Assembly (NCBI RefSeq): GCF_014076415.1
Contig: NZ_CP043568.1
Coordinates: forward strand, 2,852,001-2,916,000
Length of the DNA: 64,000 nt
Direction of reading: 5' to 3'
Origin: Comamonas testosteroni
GTDB lineage: Bacteria > Pseudomonadota > Gammaproteobacteria > Burkholderiales > Burkholderiaceae_C
A program made the translations under genes and the position numbers. The notes beneath the pieces are model-generated. The model was given only the letters and a program-made list of their open reading frames with translations. It had not been told where the DNA came from and made no database searches. Shown here piece after piece: positions 53,838 to 64,000 of this stretch (position 1 is its first letter; every line of letters begins with the position of its first letter).

Positions 53838-53967
53838 CGCACGAGGCTACCTAACCTTAGCCGGCAATTTGAATACGAAGGACTTCCCGCCATCTTGGTC
53901 TGCTGGATACGCAGTGTCACGTTGGATCGGCAAGCCAATTTCTTCGTCATTCATCAGGAGTCGTGCC

Positions 53968-55028
53968 ATGCAAAACATCGTCCGTGTTGGGGTAGATCTC
54001 GCAAAGAATGTGCTGCAGGCCCATGCAGTCAATGCTCAAGGGAGGATGGTCACTAACCGGGCCATCCAGCGCAGCAAGTTCTTGGCATGGTGTGCGCAAT
54101 TACCTGCAGGGTGCCTGATGGTCATGGAGGCTTGCGGTGGTGCGCACCACTGGTGTTCGGCAGTTGCTGCGCATGGACTTGGATGCACGCATGATGGCAG
54201 CAGCATTGGTTGCACCCTATCGCTTGCAGGGCAAGAGCGGAAACAAAATGCCAATTATGCCGCTGCCATTTGCGAGGCAGCCAGCCGTCCTCAGATGCGC
54301 CTTGTTCCCGTTAAGACTTCAGAGCAGCAGGGCATACTATGTGTGCATCAGCCGCGCGAAGGGTCAATGAGGAACGCACAGCATGCATCAAACGTATTCG
54401 AGAAATGCTCGCCGAGTTTGGCATCGTCCTGCCGCAAAGCCCCAGAGGCTTGCGCACCTATTTGCACGATATCTTGGAAGATGCGAGCAATGACCTCGCA
54501 GGCGCAGCCCGCATTGCGCTACAGCGTGCACTCATGCATTGACAAGAGCTCGATGAACATCTTCACTGGTGTGAGCAGCGTATTACAGCTCACTGTGAAG
54601 AAGATGCCCAGGTGCAGCGAGCTGCCGCCATCAAGGGCTTGGGATCACTCACTGCATTAGCGATGGTCGGCGACTTCAAGCAGTTTAGGAAGGGTGCACA
54701 GTTTGCCGCCTGGCTTGGGTTGACGCCCAGACAGAATTCCAGCGGAGGCAAATTCAACCTCGGAGCCATCACCAAGCGAGGCGATAGTTACCTGCGCACT
54801 TTGCTGGTGTAAGGAGCCAAGGCCGTAGTGCTGACCGGCAAACACAACCTCGACCCTATCTCCCAATCGGTAATGGCCTTGAGGCCGCGCAGTGGCTGGC
54901 AAAAGGCCGCCGTGGCTTTAGCCAACAAAAATGCACGCATCCTGTGGGCGCTCATGACACAGGAGCGCACCTGTAACGCAGGCCATGCCAGCGAACGCCC
55001 TAGACCACCCATTTCTGCCGTTGCCTGA
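53968..55028 (+). pseudogene. Degenerate IS110/IS1111-family transposase
   Basis: Starts MQNIVRVGVDLAKNVLQAHA with the DEDD-type first Asp, then shifts frame several times (near 54160 and 54330, and later), yielding RIREMLAEFGIVLPQSPRGL, the second domain AAIKGLGSLTALAMVGDFKQ and FAAWLGLTPRQNSSGGKFNL. A TAA at 54810 interrupts the end. Clearly inactive. Confidence 0.85.
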
Positions 55029-55337
55029 GGCAAGCACTTCAACATGCCAGACGTGAAATCAAAGATGCAATGAACAGGTTAGATCAGCAGCAGGCAAGCT
55101 CGGTTGTTGCATTGTGAGTCGCAATACGTCACGAGATTTGAATAGCACCCTGCTGCGCGGTTTGTTTCAGGGGGCGCACACCTCGTGCCTAACACCGTCT
55201 GTAGATGTGCAGTCTGTTTCTCGTTTCAAGCACCTTGATCGTCTTGGCAGTCAGGTTAGTCAAAAGTTACTGATCAGCGCTTGCGTTGACGGGAAGTCCC
55301 TGTAGTGCAACAACGCCAATGACAGTCCCTTCTTCTA

Positions 55338-55676
55338 TCAATGGTTCGGTTTCAATTCCGTGACCATAGCTTTGCCATTGATCGACTCTGCTTGGAACTT
55401 CACCTTATCGCCAACCTTTAAGCCGTCGAGCATCTTCTTATCGGATACCTCGAAGCCCATGGTCATGGCCGGCATCGCCAGGTTCGGAATATCTCCGTGA
55501 CGCAGGACGACAAGGTTCTTTTGGATGTCAACCTTGCGGACTTCACCATCAACTAAGGGCATGGTGGAAGCTGATGCACTTGCAGCTGGCTTCTTTGGCA
55601 TTTTCACGTCCTGAGCATGGACTGTTGTGAACGCTGCACATGTGAGGGCTGCGGCAAGTAAGTGAGTTGTTTTCAT
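55338..55676 (-). CDS. cusF: Periplasmic copper-binding protein CusF
   Basis: 112 residues from ATG 55676; a TTG in the same frame at 55691 is not needed. A signal peptide (HLLAAALTCAAFTTVHA) precedes a CusF-like OB fold: GEVRKVDIQKNLVVLRHGDI, the Met-rich site NLAMPAMTMGFEV, and KVGDKVKFQAESINGK. It passes Cu(I)/Ag(I) to the CusCBA pump. It lies 24 bases after the cusA remnant on the same strand. A broken twin lies at 29477-29645. Confidence 0.92.
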   Translation of the reverse strand: MKTTHLLAAALTCAAFTTVHAQDVKMPKKPAASASASTMPLVDGEVRKVDIQKNLVVLRHGDIPNLAMPAMTMGFEVSDKKMLDGLKVGDKVKFQAESINGKAMVTELKPNH

Positions 55677-55699
55677 GGGTCTTTCTTTCAAAAAAATGG

Positions 55700-57328
55700 T
55701 TATGAAGCCTCGACTGAGGACGCTTTAAGGTTCGGAGAGTGGTGTTTAGTGATGGGGCGCTTCCGATGGATCAAGTACCAGGCAGCGGGGATGACAAGCA
55801 TGCTCAATAGCGGGGCCGTGACCATCCCGCCGACCATGGGAGCAGCGATGCGGGTCATGACTTCAGAGCCGGTGCCATGTCCGATCAGGATGGGCAATAA
55901 GCCCGCCATAACCACGGCAACAGTCATGGCCTTCGGCCGCACGCGCATGACGGCGCCCTCGCGAATGGCGGCCAGTAGCGTCTCTTCATTGTCCGGCTCG
56001 CCTGCGGCCAGATGCTGTTTCCAGGCGTTCTGCAGGTAGACGAGCATCACGACGCCAAACTCGGCGGCAACGCCGGCCAGGGCAATGAACCCCACGGCAG
56101 AGGCCACCGACACCGCGTGACCGAGCGCCCAGATGAACCAGAACCCACCGACCAGCGAGAATGGAACCGCTGCCATGACCAATGCGGCATCGCCTCCACT
56201 GCGAAACAGGACGTAGAGCAGCATGAAGATGACGGCCAGAGTGAGTGGTACGACGACTTTCAGGCGTTCCGTGGCCCGCTCCAAATACTCGAACTGGCCA
56301 GACCACGACAGGGCATAGCCGGCAGGCATGGCCACCTGCTTGGCAACAATGGCTTGCATGTCATGGACGACGGAGCGCAAGTCCCGGCCACGTACATCGA
56401 CATAGACCCAGCCCGAGAGCCGTGCGTTTTCACTGCGGATCATGGGTGGGCCTTCTGCGATGACGATCTTGGCGACGTCCTGCAGGAGCACGGTGGCACC
56501 CTTGTCTGTCACGAAAGGCAGCTTGCGCAGGCGTTCCAGTGAATCGCGGATTTCGCGCGGGTAGCGGACGTTCACCGGAAAGCGCTCTCGACCCTGAATG
56601 ACTTCTCCGACATTCTCACCACCGATGGCTGTAGATATGACCGCCTGCACGTCTGCCACAGAAAGTCCGAACCGTGCAGCGGCTTGTCGGTCCACATCTA
56701 CGTCAATGTACCGGCCCCCTGTCAAGCGTTCGGCCAACGCGGAAGAAACACCAGGCACTGCGCGCACGGCGGATTCAATCTGTGCCGCGAGCTTGTCGAT
56801 GGTGGCGAGGTCTGGTCCGGCGACCTTGATGCCGACGGGACTCTTGATGCCGGTGGCCAGCATGTCGATGCGGTTGCGGATCGGGGGCACCCATACGTTT
56901 GATAGACCCGGAACCTTGACCACCCGGTCCAGTTCTTCAACCAGCTTCTCCGAGGTCATGCCAGGACGCCATTGCTCACGTGGCTTGAACTGGATGGTGG
57001 TCTCGAACATCTCCAGCGGCGCAGGATCGGTCGCAGTATCTGCTCGTCCTGCCTTGCCGAACACACGCTGAACCTCGGGCACTGTTTTGATAAGCCGGTC
57101 TGTCTGTTGCAACAACTCTGCGGCCTTTGAGACCGAAATACCAGGCAACGCCGAGGGCATGTACAGCAGGTCGCCTTCGTCCAGCGGCGGCATGAACTCA
57201 CCGCCCAGCCGCATGACCGGAATTGCGGTGATGGCCAGGGCCAATGCCGCTGCCAGCAGCGTGGACTTAGGAAAACGCAAAACCAACTCCAAAGCAGGCC
57301 GGTAAATGGCGATAGGGCTTCTGTTGAT
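55700..57328 (-). pseudogene. cusA: 3' half of a CusA-type RND efflux gene, cut by the mercury transposon
   Basis: The frame is open up to the transposon end at 57329 (NRSPIAIYRPALELVLRFPK...), giving about 540 residues out of the usual 1040-1050. The C-terminal half is otherwise intact: FMPPLDEGDLLYMPSALPGI, the porter subdomains and helices 8-12 (AVSVASAVGFIALAGVAAEF). Membrane helices 1-6 with the proton relay are missing here, and no cusB or cusC is present, so the pump cannot work from this copy. The N-terminal half may lie beyond the transposon, outside the window. Confidence 0.92.
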
Positions 57329-57366
57329 GGGGTCGTCTCAGAATTCGGAAAATAAAGCACGCTAAG
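57329..57366 (+). repeat. Terminal inverted repeat of the Tn21-type transposon
   Basis: 38 bases, 57329-57366, with the conserved inner core CGGAAAATAAAGCACGCTAAG. The merR stop codon lies inside it. Confidence 0.9.
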
Positions 57367-57817
57367 GCGTAGTCACCCCGTGACTCCCCCGCGCCGATGC
57401 AGCGAGCTTCGTTCCGTCTTGCAGTGACGCAATCAGCGGGCAGGAAACGTTCCCTTTCCGCGCATGGCAGGCGCACACCAGTTCAGACAGCACGGCCTCC
57501 ATGCGTGCCAAGTCGGCCATCTTCTCGCGCACATCCTTGAGCTTGTGCTCGGCCAGGCCGCTGGCTTCCTCGCAATGGGTGCCATCCTCCAGCCGCAGTA
57601 GCTCGGCGATTTCGTCCAGGCTAAAGCCCAGCCGCTGGGCCGATTTCACGAACCGCACTCGTGTTACATCCGCCTCGCCATAGCGGCGAATGCTGCCATA
57701 GGGCTTGTCTGGCTCCGGCAGCAGGCCCTTGCGCTGGTAGAACCGGATGGTCTCCACATTGACCCCGGCCGCCTTGGCAAAAACGCCAATGGTCAGATTC
57801 TCAAAATTAATTTGCAT
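57362..57817 (-). CDS. merR: Mercury-responsive regulator MerR
   Basis: 151 residues. N-terminal winged helix ([20 protein letters not shown]) and the three Hg ligands Cys 82, 117 and 126 ([26 protein letters not shown]) are intact. It represses, then activates, the mer promoter by DNA untwisting. The C-terminal 20 or so residues ([18 protein letters not shown]) differ from the Tn501/Tn21 tails I can recall and the frame ends inside the transposon's inverted repeat. Divergent from merT. Confidence 0.96.
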   Translation of the reverse strand: MQINFENLTIGVFAKAAGVNVETIRFYQRKGLLPEPDKPYGSIRRYGEADVTRVRFVKSAQRLGFSLDEIAELLRLEDGTHCEEASGLAEHKLKDVREKMADLARMEAVLSELVCACHARKGNVSCPLIASLQDGTKLAASARGSHGVTTP

Positions 57818-57823
57818 ATCGCT

Positions 57824-57854
57824 TGACTCCGTACATAACTACGGAAGTAAGCTT
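57824..57854 (+). promoter_or_regulatory. mer promoter/operator
   Basis: TTGACT (57824-57829) and TAAGCT (57849-57854) with a 19-base spacer holding the MerR dyad TCCGTAC...ACTACGGA. Typical of Tn21/Tn501. Confidence 0.92.
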
Positions 57855-57888
57855 AAGCTATCCAAACCAAATTTGAAAGGACAAGCGT

Positions 57889-58239
57889 ATGTCTGAACCA
57901 CAAAACGGGCGCGGCGCGCTCTTCGCCGGTGGGCTGGCCGCCATTCTTGCGTCGGCCTGCTGCCTGGGGCCGCTGGTTTTGATCGCCTTGGGGTTCAGCG
58001 GGGCATGGATCGGCAACCTGACGGTGCTGGAACCCTATCGCCCGATCTTCATCGGCGCAGCGCTGGTCGCGCTGTTTTTCGCCTGGCGGCGCATCTACCG
58101 CCCGGCGCAAGCCTGCAAACCGGGTGAGGTCTGCGCGATTCCCCAAGTGCGAGCTACTTACAAGCTCATTTTCTGGATCGTGGCCGCGCTGGTCCTGGTC
58201 GCGCTCGGATTTCCCTACGTCATGCCATTTTTCTATTAA
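57889..58239 (+). CDS. merT: Mercuric ion transporter MerT
   Basis: 116 residues, three membrane helices. The two Cys pairs for Hg(II) relay are present: Cys 24-25 in SACCLGPLVL and Cys 76/82 in QACKPGEVCAI. It takes Hg(II) from MerP across the inner membrane to MerA. First gene of the mer operon. Confidence 0.97.
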   Translation: MSEPQNGRGALFAGGLAAILASACCLGPLVLIALGFSGAWIGNLTVLEPYRPIFIGAALVALFFAWRRIYRPAQACKPGEVCAIPQVRATYKLIFWIVAALVLVALGFPYVMPFFY

Positions 58240-58254
58240 TCACAGGAGTTCATC

Positions 58255-58530
58255 ATGAAAAAACTGTTTGCCGCCCTCGCCCTCGCTGCCGTTGTTGCCC
58301 CCGTGTGGGCCGCCACCCAGACCGTCACGCTGTCCGTACCGGGCATGACCTGCTCCACCTGCCCGATCACCGTCAAGAAGGCGATTTCCAAGGTCGAAGG
58401 CGTCAGCAAAATTGACGTGACCTTCGAGACACGCGAAGCGGTTGTCACGTTCGATGATGCCAAGACCAGCGTGCAGAAGCTGACCAAGGCAACCGGAGAC
58501 GCGGGCTATCCGTCCAGCGTCAAGCAGTGA
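58255..58530 (+). CDS. merP: Periplasmic mercury-binding protein MerP
   Basis: 91 residues with a signal peptide (LFAALALAAVVAPVWA) and one HMA domain with GMTCSTC (Cys 33 and 36). Scavenges Hg(II) in the periplasm and passes it to MerT. An AGGAG stands before the start. Confidence 0.97.
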   Translation: MKKLFAALALAAVVAPVWAATQTVTLSVPGMTCSTCPITVKKAISKVEGVSKIDVTFETREAVVTFDDAKTSVQKLTKATGDAGYPSSVKQ

Positions 58531-58538
58531 GCCACTGA

Positions 58539-60686
<2,148 letters not shown>

Positions 60687-60703
60687 GGAAAAGGAGGTGT
60701 TCA

Positions 60704-61069
60704 ATGAGCGCCTACACAGTGTCCCGGCTGGCCCTTGATGCCGGGGTGAGCGTGCATATCGTGCGCGACTACCTGCTGCGCGGATTGCTACGGCCGGTCG
60801 CGTGCACCACGGGCGGCTACGGCTTGTTCGATGACACCGCGTTGCAACGGCTGCGCTTTGTACGGGCTGCCTTCGAAGCGGGTATCGGCCTGGACGCACT
60901 GGCGCGGCTGTGCCGGGCGCTGGATGCTGCGGACGGTGACGGTGCGTCTGCGCAGCTTGCCGTGTTGCGGCAACTCGTCGAGCGTCGGCGCGAGGCCCTG
61001 GCCAGCCTCGAAATGCAACTGGCCGCCATGCCAACCGAACCGGCACAGCACGCGGAGAGTCTGCCATGA
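60704..61069 (+). CDS. merD: mer operon co-regulator MerD
   Basis: 121 residues from ATG 60704, right after AAAGGAGG. A MerR-like DNA-binding N-terminus ([20 protein letters not shown]) without the mercury Cys set. It displaces MerR from the operator and so turns the operon down. Its end overlaps merE (ATGA). Confidence 0.96.
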   Translation: MSAYTVSRLALDAGVSVHIVRDYLLRGLLRPVACTTGGYGLFDDTALQRLRFVRAAFEAGIGLDALARLCRALDAADGDGASAQLAVLRQLVERRREALASLEMQLAAMPTEPAQHAESLP

Positions 61070-61302
61070 ACAGCCCAGAGCACTTGCCGTCTGGGACGCA
61101 CAAACCGATCACCGGCTACTTGTGGGGCGCGCTGGCCGTGCTCACCTGTCCCTGCCATTTGCCGATTCTCGCCATTGTGCTAGCCGGCACGACGGCCGGC
61201 GCGTTCATCGGGGAGCACTGGAGTATTGCAGCCCTCACGCTGACCGGCTTGTTTGTCCTGTCTGTGACGCGGCTGCTGCGGGCCTTCAAGGGAAGATCAT
61301 GA
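61066..61302 (+). CDS. merE: Mercury transport protein MerE
   Basis: 78 residues, two membrane helices, with the CPC-type pair in [12 protein letters not shown]. Thought to import mercury, including organomercury. Start overlaps the merD stop by four bases. Confidence 0.95.
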   Translation: MNSPEHLPSGTHKPITGYLWGALAVLTCPCHLPILAIVLAGTTAGAFIGEHWSIAALTLTGLFVLSVTRLLRAFKGRS

Positions 61303-61367
61303 CCGCTTCCCAGCCAGCCGAGAGTGGGCAGCTTTGAGCTTCGCTACCAATCTGGAGGAGTACCACC

Positions 61368-61580
61368 ATGAACGCAAACGCCCCGAACACTGCCAGTTGC
61401 ACCACCTGCTGCGTATGCTGCAAAGAAATTCCGCTCGATGCCGCCTTCACCCCGGAAGGCGCGGAATACGTCGAACATTTCTGCGGGCTGGATTGCTATG
61501 AACGCTTCCAGGCACGCGCCAAGGCCGCGACAGAATCTGACATTGCGCCTGTCCCTGGCGGTTCGCAGCCGTCAGATTGA
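61368..61580 (+). CDS. DUF3330-domain protein of mer transposons
   Basis: 70 residues, Cys-rich N-terminal half: [14 protein letters not shown], then [11 protein letters not shown]. The spacing suggests a small zinc- or mercury-binding fold. It is common between mer genes and tnpR in Tn21/Tn5053-like elements and has no known role. A GGAGG lies nine bases before the ATG. Confidence 0.85.
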   Translation: MNANAPNTASCTTCCVCCKEIPLDAAFTPEGAEYVEHFCGLDCYERFQARAKAATESDIAPVPGGSQPSD

Positions 61581-61709
61581 GGCATACCCTATCCTGATGT
61601 CAGGAGAAGCCACCCAGCAACGTCAGAATAGAGTTAACTTTTGTGTTTCTTGACACCTGCGGCGAAAGGTCATAGATTTCTTCCTGACACTTTCGTATTT
61701 GGAGGTATC
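61581..61709. promoter_or_regulatory. Resolution site (res) before tnpR
   Basis: The gap of about 130 bases between the DUF3330 gene and tnpR begins with CATACCCTATCCTGATGTCAGG and holds several TGTCA/TGACA words (for example TTGACACC and CTGACACT), as in Tn21-group res sites. TnpR would bind here to resolve cointegrates and repress its own promoter. Confidence 0.65.
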
Positions 61710-62270
61710 TTGCAGGGTCAACGCATCGGCTACGTCCGGGTCAGCAGCTTCGACCAGAACCCGGAGCGGCAACTGGAGCATGTCGAAGTCGGCAGGGTGT
61801 TCACCGACAAGGCGTCGGGCAAGGACACCCAGCGGCCCGAGCTTGATTCGCTGCTGGCCTTCGTGCGCGAAGGCGACACCGTGGTGGTTCACAGCATGGA
61901 TCGCTTGGCGCGCAACCTCGATGACTTGCGCCGCCTCGTACAAAAGCTGACCAAGCGCGGCGTGCGCATCGAGTTCGTCAAGGAAAGCCTGACCTTCACC
62001 GGCGAGGATTCACCGATGGCGAACCTGATGCTGTCGGTCATGGGGGCATTCGCCGAATTCGAGCGGGCCTTGATCCGTGAGCGGCAGCGCGAAGGCATCG
62101 CGCTCGCTAAGCAACGCGGAGCCTACCGAGGCCGAAAGAAGTCTCTGAGCGGTGAACAGATTGCTGAACTGAAACGGCGCGTCACGGCGGGCGAGCAAAA
62201 AGCGAAGCTGGCCCGTGAATTTGGTGTCAGCCGGGAGACCCTGTATCAATACTTGAAATTGGATCAATAA
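61710..62270 (+). CDS. tnpR: Transposon resolvase TnpR (serine recombinase)
   Basis: 186 residues from a TTG at 61710, five bases after GGAGG; this start matches Tn21-type TnpR in length and N-terminus. Catalytic Ser 12 is in YVRVSSFDQ, with conserved [14 protein letters not shown] and [16 protein letters not shown]. The C-terminal helix-turn-helix is complete ([18 protein letters not shown]). Resolves cointegrates at res. The stop is two bases before the tnpA start. Confidence 0.95.
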   Translation: MQGQRIGYVRVSSFDQNPERQLEHVEVGRVFTDKASGKDTQRPELDSLLAFVREGDTVVVHSMDRLARNLDDLRRLVQKLTKRGVRIEFVKESLTFTGEDSPMANLMLSVMGAFAEFERALIRERQREGIALAKQRGAYRGRKKSLSGEQIAELKRRVTAGEQKAKLAREFGVSRETLYQYLKLDQ

Positions 62271-62272
62271 AT

Positions 62273-64000
62273 ATGCCTCGTCGTTCCATACTGTCCGCCG
62301 CCGAGCGGGAAAGCCTGTTGGCGTTGCCGGACACCAAGGACGACCTAATTCGACATTACACGTTCAGCGATACCGATCTCTCCATCATCCGCCAGCGGCG
62401 CGGGCCTGCGAATCGCTTGGGCTTTGCCGTGCAGCTCTGCTACCTGCGCTTTCCCGGAATCTTCCTTGGTGTCGATCAGGCGCCGTCTTTGCCCCTACTG
62501 AAACTGGTCGCCGACCAGCTCAAGGTCGGCGTCGAAAGCTGGGACGACTACGGGCAGCGGGAGCAGACCCGGCGCGAGCACCTGGTCGAGCTGCAAACGG
62601 TGTTTTGCTTCCAGCCGTTCACCATGAGCCACTACCGGCAGGCCGTGCACACGCTGACCGACCTGGCCATGCAAACCGACAAAGGCATCGTGCTGGCTAG
62701 AACCTTGGTTGAGCATCTGCGGCGACAGTCGATCATCCTGCCCGCGCTCAACGCCATCGAGCGCGCTAGCGCCGAGGCCATCACTCGCGCCAACCGGCGC
62801 ATCTATGATGCCTTGGCCGAACCACTGTCGGACACGCATCGCCGCCGCCTCGACGATCTGCTCAGGCGCCGGGACAACGGCAAGACGACCTGGCTGGCCT
62901 GGCTGCGCCAGTCGCCGGTTAAACCGAACTCGCGGCACATGCTGGAACACATCGAACGCCTCAAGGCGTGGCAGGCGCTCGATCTGCCTTCCGGTATCGA
63001 GCGGTCGGTGCACCAGAACCGCCTGCTCAAGATCGCCCGTGAGGGTGGCCAGATGACGCCCGCCGACTTAGCCAAGTTCGAGCCGCAACGGCGCTACGCC
63101 ACCCTCGTGGCGCTGGCCATCGAGGGCATGGCCACGGTCACCGACGAAATCATCGACTTGCACGACCGCATCCTGGGCAAGCTGTTCAACGCCGCCAAGA
63201 ACAAGCATCAGCAGCAGTTTCAGGCATCCGGCAAGGCGATCAACGCCAAGGTGCGGCTGTTCGGGCGCATCGGCCAGGCGCTGATCGAGGCCAAGCAAGC
63301 TGGCCGCGATCCGTTCGCCGCCATCGAGGCCGTCATGTCCTGGGATGCCTTCGCCGAAAGCGTCACCGAGGCGCAGAAGCTCGCTCAGCCCGATGACTTC
63401 GATTTCCTGCACCGCATCGGCGAAAGTTACGCCACCTTGCGCCGCTACGCGCCGGAATTCCTTGCCGTGCTCAAGCTGCGGGCCGCACCCGCCGCCAAGA
63501 ACGTGCTCGATGCCATCGAGGTACTGCGTGGCATGAACACCGACAACGCCCGCAAAGTGCCTGCCGATGCCCCGACCGACTTCATCAAGCCGCGCTGGCA
63601 GAAGCTGGTGATGACTGACGCGGGTATCGACCGGCGCTACTACGAGCTGTGCGCGCTGTCCGAGCTGAAGAACTCGCTGCGCTCGGGCGACATCTGGGTG
63701 CAGGGATCGCGCCAGTTCAAGGACTTCGAGGACTACCTGGTGCCGCCCGCGAAGTTCGCCAGCCTCAAGCAGTCCAGCGCATTGCCGCTGGCCGTGGCCA
63801 CCGACTGCGACCGGTACCTGCACGACCGCCTGACGCTGCTTGAAGCGCAGCTTGCCACGGTCAACCGCATGGCAGCGGCCAACGACCTGCCGAATGCGAT
63901 CATCACCGAGTCGGGCCTGAAGATCACGCCGCTGGATGCGGCGGTACCCGACACCGCGCAGGCGCTGATCGACCAGACAGCCATGATCCTGCCACACGTC
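62273..64000 (+). CDS. tnpA: Tn3-family transposase TnpA, Tn21 subgroup (3' end outside window)
   Basis: An uninterrupted frame from ATG 62273 to the window end (576 codons of an expected 988 or so). It begins [20 protein letters not shown] with a second region [19 protein letters not shown] and [20 protein letters not shown], all characteristic of Tn21/Tn1721 transposases. The catalytic DDE part lies beyond the window. No damage is seen in the visible part. Confidence 0.96.
   Translation, partial: MPRRSILSAAERESLLALPDTKDDLIRHYTFSDTDLSIIRQRRGPANRLGFAVQLCYLRFPGIFLGVDQAPSLPLLKLVADQLKVGVESWDDYGQREQTRREHLVELQTVFCFQPFTMSHYRQAVHTLTDLAMQTDKGIVLARTLVEHLRRQSIILPALNAIERASAEAITRANRRIYDALAEPLSDTHRRRLDDLLRRRDNGKTTWLAWLRQSPVKPNSRHMLEHIERLKAWQALDLPSGIERSVHQNRLLKIAREGGQMTPADLAKFEPQRRYATLVALAIEGMATVTDEIIDLHDRILGKLFNAAKNKHQQQFQASGKAINAKVRLFGRIGQALIEAKQAGRDPFAAIEAVMSWDAFAESVTEAQKLAQPDDFDFLHRIGESYATLRRYAPEFLAVLKLRAAPAAKNVLDAIEVLRGMNTDNARKVPADAPTDFIKPRWQKLVMTDAGIDRRYYELCALSELKNSLRSGDIWVQGSRQFKDFEDYLVPPAKFASLKQSSALPLAVATDCDRYLHDRLTLLEAQLATVNRMAAANDLPNAIITESGLKITPLDAAVPDTAQALIDQTAMILPHV

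Larger units (their letters stand above)
53282..55317. mobile_element. Decayed nested IS: IS110-type inside an IS5/IS903-type element
   Basis: A perfect 13-bp inverted repeat GGCGTTGTTGCAC stands at 53282-53294 and 55305-55317, like the ends of IS903-group elements. Inside are a degenerate IS5-type transposase (minus strand) and a broken IS110-type transposase (plus strand). The outer flanking bases are similar but not identical. About 280 bases before the right end (55029-55304) hold no gene. Confidence 0.65.

Noticed and set aside
63068..63997. Minus-strand 309-residue frame at the window end
   Set aside because: Antisense to the uninterrupted tnpA frame, which matches Tn21-type transposase throughout.

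Overview
The window is accessory DNA from a high-GC Gram-negative bacterium. Codon use, the yybP-ykoY leader before mntP, the CzcE, DUF4148 and PbrT-like proteins and the IS types all point to a betaproteobacterium of the Burkholderiales/Comamonadaceae sort; this is inference, with no rRNA or housekeeping marker to confirm it. It reads as an integrative conjugative element (ICE) or a closely related conjugative island loaded with metal-resistance cargo. No integrase, relaxase, replication gene, tRNA or CRISPR array is visible.

Layout. (1) 1-1677: 3' part of a TrlF-type AAA-like ATPase. (2) 1678-2233: gene-free and hairpin-rich. (3) 2234-21549: an almost gapless same-strand conjugation operon of the PFL_46xx/47xx ICE type (PilL-like protein, TraD coupling ATPase, small pilus/membrane proteins, VirB9/VirB10-like proteins, lipoprotein, VirB4/TraC ATPase, TraU-like protein, TraG N-terminal protein), closed by a convergent small membrane-protein gene. 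(4) 22080-29180: lead/cadmium module, with a MerR-type regulator divergent from a P-type ATPase, then lspA, uppP and a cytochrome c/FTR1 permease with a Fur-box-like site. (5) 29443-31898: terminator, a decayed cusF copy cut by an IS3 remnant, and an AT-rich eptA. (6) 31899-40549: DUF4148 protein, czcCBA efflux operon and the divergent czcRS two-component system. (7) 40673-44545: IS407-type element inside an IS3 element between IS21-type ends, then an IS5-family element. (8) 44552-45302: Mn riboswitch and frameshifted mntP. (9) 45999-47764: AT-rich dgkA, pap2 and an orphan flgB. (10) 47818-51363: zinc-ribbon protein, cadA, cadR, czcE. (11) 51615-53375: second AT-rich phosphoethanolamine transferase, its end overwritten by a nested IS. 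(12) 55338-57328: cusF and the 3' half of cusA. (13) 57329-64000: a Tn21/Tn501-type mercury transposon (merR, merTPCADE, DUF3330 gene, res, tnpR, tnpA), cut by the window end.

How the parts may work together. Conjugation genes move the island. Metal is exported from the cytosol by P-type ATPases (PbrA, CadA), expelled across the envelope by CzcCBA, buffered in the periplasm by CzcE and CusF, or reduced (MerA). The least expected layer is a set of AT-rich envelope genes (two phosphoethanolamine transferases, a PAP2 phosphatase, DgkA and a lone FlgB). They sit at three separate places and share a TGTCA/TGTAATC repeat upstream, while czcCBA/czcRS and the DUF4148 gene share a CusR-type palindrome TGACAA-N2-TTGTCA. 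This suggests, without proving, a dispersed regulon in which a metal-sensing OmpR-type regulator controls lipid A headgroup modification and recycling of its by-products.
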